Both the position numbers and the translations under genes were made by a program. Below, one piece after another: positions 20,501 to 22,235 of a stretch of DNA of 22,235 nucleotides. The notes under the pieces were generated by a model. The model had not been told where the DNA came from and searched no databases. It saw nothing but the letters and a program-made list of their open reading frames with translations. Origin of the DNA: Hypsibius dujardini (taxonomy: Eukaryota; Tardigrada; Eutardigrada; Parachela; Hypsibiidae); the NCBI GenBank assembly GCA_001579985.1, contig LRSR01012674.1:1-22235 (forward strand), written 5' to 3'. Positions within the stretch are counted from its first letter, which is position 1; every line of letters starts with the position of its first letter.

Positions 20501-20748
20501 TCTCATCTCCTCTTTCCAAAATTTCTTTCAGCCCAGCATGGCATTCAGTCAGGCAAAATATGCAGCTAAAGTGTACAAGTACCTGACACCGTAAGACCAT
20601 ATCCATTGTTGTCACGTTGGAAGACAGTACTAATTAAATCTCCTGTATCCTGGATTCCACCCCGAATAATATCGGCAGTTTTTGGTGAACTAGCAAGGCG
20701 ATTATCCCGTTTGACAGCGCCCCGTCGTTGCTGTGGCTTATCCATCAT
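12070..20748 (-). CDS. RhoGEF2: PDZ-RGS-C1-DH-PH Rho guanine nucleotide exchange factor (RhoGEF2/ARHGEF11-12 type)
   Basis: Exons in transcript order: 20748-20583, 19932-19612, 19395-18746, 18590-18064, 17130-16844, 16412-15930, 15577-15522, 15209-15101, 14479-14214, 14152-14099, 14028-14007, 13938-13748, 13664-13294, 13161-12858, 12789-12070. They total 4527 nt, 1508 aa. The family couples G12/13 signals to Rho activation and myosin contractility. Domains: PDZ about 40-125 (GYGL at 49-52), proline-rich linker with a PPPY motif, RGS-like about 335-545, C1 at 571-620 matching H-x12-C-x2-C-x13-C-x2-C-x4-H-x2-C-x7-C exactly, DH about 816-1040 with DIIPTGMQRLTKYPLLLE at 956-973, PH about 1045-1167, then a tail with a predicted coiled coil. 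Exon 11 is a 22-nt microexon. An in-frame TGA lies upstream of the start. The exon 13 donor (GT|GTATTG) was chosen for phase. Confidence 0.93.
14491..15080. repeat. intronic satellite array, 29.5 copies of a 20-bp unit
   Basis: Unit GTCGGTTGTGAGATCAGACC repeats with perfect 20-bp periodicity and no indel over 590 bp, filling nearly all of RhoGEF intron 8 (14480-15100). Three main variants occur: TTGTGAGATCAGACC, TTGTGAAATCAGACC, and TTGCGAAGTCAGACC, where the GCG and AAG changes always travel together. On the sense (minus) strand each unit reads GGTCTGATTTCACAACCGAC and carries a YTGAY branch-point-like core but no AG. Confidence 0.97.
15681..15890. repeat. interrupted (GACA)n microsatellite
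   Basis: Lies in RhoGEF intron 6 (15578-15929) and is dominated by GACA tetramers with AAACA, GGTAGACA and CCCGATAGACA interruptions. The purest run is about 15779-15826. On the transcribed strand it reads (TGTC)n. Open frames of SVCL or DRQT repeats here are artefacts. Confidence 0.95.
17411..17651. repeat. (GACA)n microsatellite and flanking purine-rich tract
   Basis: Lies in RhoGEF intron 4 (17131-18063). A pure (GACA)n run of about 17 units spans roughly 17505-17574, flanked by degenerate GACAGGCAGACA-type sequence to about 17641. The 933-bp intron shows no other feature. Confidence 0.92.
19483..19555. repeat. CAGCCAGACCGAYCAGG minisatellite
   Basis: Three imperfect units of 17-18 bp (CAGCCAGACCGATCAGG and CAGCCAGACCGACCAGG are the clearest) lie in RhoGEF intron 2 (19396-19611). 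Confidence 0.8.
20367..20398. repeat. direct repeat AATCAGACAATCAATC x2
   Basis: Two perfect adjacent 16-bp copies lie at 20367-20382 and 20383-20398, in RhoGEF intron 1 (19933-20582). That intron also has a C-tract at about 20202-20212. Confidence 0.9.
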
Positions 20749-21397
20749 AAGGCAAACTAATGGTGGGCATGATCACTCTACTACCCGACGCACCGACGAA
20801 TAAGGCAATTTTTCCATGCTGCTTCCAAAAAAAAAACAACCAGAAAATTCTCCAATGAAGCGAAAGGTTTTTTAATAGTAAAAATGTTCATGCGCGTCTC
20901 TCACCTGTGAGGTGTTGGAAATTACGTAAAAAGTTCCCCCGATGAACTCATGAAACGGATCGTTAAAAAGTGTGTAAAAAAGAGAGCAAGAAAGACCTTC
21001 GGAGTGGAGAATGAGCATTTGTTATTATTGTGGGTGGAATTTTCGCTGTGCAATGCCAGTTCAATTAGGGGTCCAAGCCGAAGGCCACATGCCCGACCCC
21101 TGGCAGAAATCCCGCCTCCAACACCACAACCGCACGCACGTAGCAGCGTATCATTTTATAGACCGTAGCGTCGCATCGGCGATACGGAACCACAACAATG
21201 CGGAGTTGAAATTCCGAAAGTGCAAAATTTCCTTTTTCACCATTCCTTTATCGCTGTCGTACATATCCTTAACTCCTGCACGCATTTTAGACGCCCCCGA
21301 CGGATTTTGATTAGAGTCAACCCTTTGCTACTCCTGTGCTTTTTGTCGTCTGGACGGGAGTGATATAATAGTCTTACTCATTTCCTTACAGCAAAAG
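20749..21397. promoter_or_regulatory. divergent interval between RhoGEF and the PSI-domain gene
   Basis: The start codons of RhoGEF (-) and the PSI gene (+) are about 650 bp apart, so this interval should hold one or both promoters and the 5' UTRs. A TATAATA lies at about 21364. TTTCCTTACAG just before the PSI start looks like a 3' splice site. The open frame at 21011-21310 has no family resemblance. Confidence 0.4.
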
Positions 21398-22235
21398 ATG
21401 GAGTTGTCCGGGAATTTTTTTGGCGTAGTTCTTCTGTGTCAGCTGATGCTGCTGGCTCAACTAGCACAATGTCAACAAGTCACCGAGGGGTCCACAGCTC
21501 CCACACAGACAACGATGAATTCAACGATGCCCACCACCACAATGACCCCGGACCAAAGTGAGTGATCATTGGAGGAAGAATGATCTTTGTTTCGGGCTGA
21601 AGTGGATGACTGTATTTTGATTAGCCGTGGCAAAAACCTTGCGCTGACCGAGTTAAGCACTTTAACTCGACGGCTGTGTACAACAGCCATGCAACGAGTG
21701 TAATGGCTTAACTCAGTCAGTGCAAGATTTTTGTCACGTGTGTACGATCCCTTTGGTATTATATGTATATCTGGTTTTTTCTGTTTGGGAACGTTTGTTT
21801 CTTTTTTCAGTTTGCCAAGCTCAAACGACCTGTGAGGATTGCGTGAAAGTTTCTGGAGCCAAGGTAATTTTCGTCCAACAGTATACTTTCATGTGTTGAA
21901 TCAACACATAATTACTTTAATAGGTTGGTTGATTGGTTGATTTGTTTGATGTAGAGTAACCACTTTAACTGTAGAGTAGTGGTTTTGAATGCCATGACTT
22001 TCCTGTGGCTTTCCATTCATACTGTAGTGTAGCAGCCATATAATACGGCAAGCAGGTTTCTCCTAATTGACTTATCGTATTTAATGGAATTAGTCGGTCA
22101 GACTCCGCGTATCAGTCCGTGTGAAAAATCAGCTGACATTATCCCATCACTTCTCTCCCTGGATTGATTGATTGACTGTTTTCCCCTCTTCAGTGTTATT
22201 TCTGCAACAGCATCAAGGGCAACAGCAACAGTACC
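21398..22235 (+). CDS. PTTG1IP: PTTG1IP-like PSI-domain membrane protein, 5' part
   Basis: Exons so far 21398-21557, 21811-21863 and 22194-22235, continuing past the window. The first exon encodes a signal peptide (hydrophobic FFGVVLLCQLMLLAQLAQC) and a Thr/Ser/Met-rich mature N-terminus that could be O-glycosylated. The next two give CQAQTTCEDCVKVSGAK then CYFCNSIKGNSNST. This matches the cysteine spacing of the PSI domain in PTTG1IP (CSQNTNKTCEECLKNVSC then CLWCNTNKAC). PTTG1IP is a small type I membrane protein that binds securin in vertebrates. The transmembrane and cytoplasmic parts lie outside the window, so another PSI-domain protein is possible. Confidence 0.75.
21625..21745. mobile_element. 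palindromic MITE-like hairpin element, copy 3
   Basis: Lies in intron 1 (21558-21810) of the PSI-domain gene. CGTGGCAAAAACCTTGCGCT and the following GACCGAGTTAAG pair with the right arm ending at TTTTTGTCACG. Inside are a perfect CGAGTTAA/TTAACTCG hairpin and a GGCTGT/ACAGCC hairpin. It is clearly closest to copy 2. The left end beyond CGTGG is not conserved. Confidence 0.75.

Noticed and set aside
21011-21310. 99-codon plus-strand open frame before the PSI-domain gene
   Set aside because: Two early cysteines (CYYC) hint at a zinc finger but no second pair follows; it is in a divergent promoter interval with no family match.

Overview
The window is nuclear DNA from an animal, most likely an invertebrate with a compact genome. 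The genes are spliced with canonical GT-AG introns and are eukaryote- or animal-specific families. The large RhoGEF carries a C1 zinc finger between its RGS-like and DH domains, as fly RhoGEF2 and worm RHGF-1 do and vertebrate ARHGEF11/12 do not. Six genes sit in 22 kb, separated by gaps of roughly 0.35-1.1 kb. I cannot name the species from the sequence.

Layout from left to right: (1) 1-1085, repeat-rich flank with a 131-bp hairpin element and a 5 x 40 bp minisatellite. (2) NCBP2/CBP20 (+), 4 coding exons, 307 aa with a long acidic tail. (3) DDB1 (-), 11 coding exons, 1182 aa, convergent with NCBP2. (4) Cytochrome c (+), 2 coding exons, 112 aa, divergent from DDB1 across about 840 bp. (5) A very short SMAP-type ArfGAP (-), 2 exons, 186 aa, convergent with cytochrome c; a second hairpin element lies between them. 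(6) A PDZ-RGS-C1-DH-PH RhoGEF (-), 15 coding exons, 1508 aa, downstream of SMAP on the same strand. (7) The start of a PTTG1IP-like PSI-domain membrane protein (+), divergent from RhoGEF and cut by the window end; a third hairpin element lies in its first intron.

I rebuilt all exon structures by hand from reading frame, splice dinucleotides and remembered family motifs. For the five complete genes the summed exon lengths divide by three and the phases agree at every junction. The genes belong to unrelated housekeeping or signalling processes (mRNA cap binding, CUL4 ubiquitin ligase, respiration and apoptosis, Arf and Rho GTPase control), so nothing suggests an operon-like shared function.

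The non-coding DNA holds the more unusual signals. A family of about 120-131 bp palindromic elements occurs three times. Phase-locked minisatellites (20, 28 and 40 bp units) and (GACA)n or (ATTG)n tracts fill introns and gaps. One 621-nt RhoGEF intron is about 95% a 29.5-copy 20-bp array and has no AG on its transcribed sense strand except the 3' splice site itself.
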